This document shows, one piece after another, positions 5,307 to 6,268 of a stretch of 6,268 nucleotides of DNA. A program made the position numbers and the translations under genes. Source of the stretch: Bauldia sp. (GTDB lineage Bacteria > Pseudomonadota > Alphaproteobacteria > Rhizobiales > Kaistiaceae); contig JAGRKY010000120.1 in assembly GCA_020442095.1 (NCBI GenBank), positions 1 to 6,268 of the forward strand, in the 5' to 3' direction. The notes under the pieces were generated by a model. That model had not been told where the DNA came from, did not search any database, and worked only from the letters and a program-made list of their open reading frames with translations. Position 1 is the stretch's first letter, and every line of letters starts with the position of its first letter.

Positions 5307-6268
5307 TCATTTCTTCTTTCCGGGAAGGCCCGGCAGACCACCGCCGAGGCCGGGAAGCTTGGGACCGCCAAAGCCGGGCAGGCCGGGCATGCCGCCGGGC
5401 AGCGAGCCCGGCAGGCCGCCGGGCAATCCGCCGCCTTTGGTCAGCTGTTCGAGGGCCGCCGGGTCAATCTGCGGCATGCCGCCGCCGGGCATGCCGGCCA
5501 TCCGCCCGAACAGGCCCTTGCCCTTGCCCATCTGCTTCATCATGTCCGCCATCTGGCGATGCATCTTGAGAAGCTTGTTGATTTCCTCGACCTTGGTTCC
5601 GGAACCGGCGGCGATACGGCGCTTGCGGCTCGCCTTGAGGATTTCCGGCCGCTTTCGTTCCTGCTTGGTCATCGAGGAGATGATCGCGGTCTGGCGCCGG
5701 AAGACGGAATCGTCGACGCCCATGGCATCGATCTGCTTCTTCATCTTGCCGACGCCGGGCAGCATCCCCATCACCCCGGACATGCCGCCGATCTTCGCCA
5801 TCTGGCCGAGCTGCGCGGCGAGGTCGTCGAGATCGAAGACGCCCTTGCGCATCCGCTCGGCCGCCTTGGCGGCTTCCTCGGCGTCGAAATTGGCCGCGGC
5901 CTTCTCGACCAGGCCGACGACGTCGCCCATGCCGAGGATACGGCCGGCGATCCGCTTGGGATCGAACTCCTCCAGCGCATCGAGGCGCTCGCCGACACCG
6001 ATCAGCTTGATCGGTTTCTCGGTGACCGCCCGCATCGACAGCGCCGCGCCGCCACGGCCGTCGCCGTCGACACGGGTCAGCACGATGCCGGTGATGCCGA
6101 TCCGGTCGTTGAAGGACCTGGCGACATTGACCGCGTCCTGGCCGGTGAGGGAATCGGCGACGAGCAGGATCTCGTGCGGATTGGTGGTCCGCTGGATCTC
6201 GGCCATCTCGGCCATCAGCGATTCATCGATATGGGTGCGGCCCGCGGTATCGAGCATCACCACGTCGT
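5307..6268 (-). CDS. ffh: Signal recognition particle protein Ffh, C-terminal two-thirds
   Basis: Ffh is the GTPase of the signal recognition particle. With 4.5S RNA it binds signal sequences of nascent membrane proteins and docks with FtsY. The fragment enters at the edge as (Y)DVVMLDTAGR, the G3 region. It then shows DSLTGQDAVNVA, the G4-like TRVDGDGRGGAALS (Arg where TKxD is usual), GVGERLDALEEFDP, and the methionine-rich M domain. The M domain carries GMLPG, MTKQERKRPEIL, and the RNA-binding SRKRRIAAGSGT followed by a Met-rich helix. The tail (last 42 residues) is Pro/Gly-rich and ends KKK. The N domain and the P-loop, roughly 170-190 residues, lie beyond the right edge. The frame is intact to TGA at 5307-5309. 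It sits upstream of rpsP in the same direction and is likely co-transcribed. Confidence 0.97.
   Translation of the reverse strand, partial: DVVMLDTAGRTHIDESLMAEMAEIQRTTNPHEILLVADSLTGQDAVNVARSFNDRIGITGIVLTRVDGDGRGGAALSMRAVTEKPIKLIGVGERLDALEEFDPKRIAGRILGMGDVVGLVEKAAANFDAEEAAKAAERMRKGVFDLDDLAAQLGQMAKIGGMSGVMGMLPGVGKMKKQIDAMGVDDSVFRRQTAIISSMTKQERKRPEILKASRKRRIAAGSGTKVEEINKLLKMHRQMADMMKQMGKGKGLFGRMAGMPGGGMPQIDPAALEQLTKGGGLPGGLPGSLPGGMPGLPGFGGPKLPGLGGGLPGLPGKKK
5310..5435 (-). repeat. Pro-Gly repeat coding tail of Ffh
   Basis: The last 42 codons of ffh encode eight LPG/MPG units separated by Gly, Ser, Phe or Lys, ending in three lysines. At DNA level this appears as repeated GCCGGGCA-like blocks. 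It is a degenerate in-frame repeat that could expand or contract by slippage without breaking the frame. Such Gly/Pro/Met-rich C-termini follow the M domain in many Ffh proteins. Confidence 0.7.

Overview
The window looks like the chromosome of an alphaproteobacterium, most likely from the Sphingomonadales. The DNA is GC-rich with G/C-heavy third codon positions. The ribosomal proteins, TrmD and Ffh carry alphaproteobacterial features: a long Ala/Glu tail on S16, an Ala in the TrmD glycine loop, and a Pro-Gly tail on Ffh. From memory, an ffh-rpsP-rimM-trmD-rplS cluster lying close to leuC is a sphingomonad arrangement. No database search was possible.

Right half, all on the minus strand and read from right to left: the 3' two-thirds of ffh (SRP protein), rpsP (ribosomal protein S16), rimM (16S/30S maturation factor), trmD (tRNA m1G37 methyltransferase) and rplS (ribosomal protein L19). 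Spacing is tight: rpsP and rimM are 2 nt apart, and rimM and trmD share an ATGA overlap. The run ends in a strong intrinsic terminator at 3021-3055, just past rplS. This is a translation and protein-targeting operon.

Left half: three accessory genes lie between rplS and leuC. Two are a short minus-strand unit, a Tat-exported calcineurin-like metallophosphoesterase followed 9 nt later by a class I SAM-dependent methyltransferase. The third, on the plus strand and convergent with the methyltransferase (8-nt gap), is a secreted protein of the phosphodiester glycosidase (NAGPA/DUF2233) family. The first 41 codons of leuC (3-isopropylmalate dehydratase large subunit) run off the left edge on the minus strand. 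A possible 52-codon gene sits just upstream of leuC in the same direction.

Most of the window is conserved housekeeping sequence. The less ordinary part is the accessory trio at about 197-2990: two exported enzymes acting on phosphate or phosphodiester bonds, plus a methyltransferase whose SAM motif I is atypical. I saw no mobile element, CRISPR array, tRNA, rRNA or convincing new multi-gene system.
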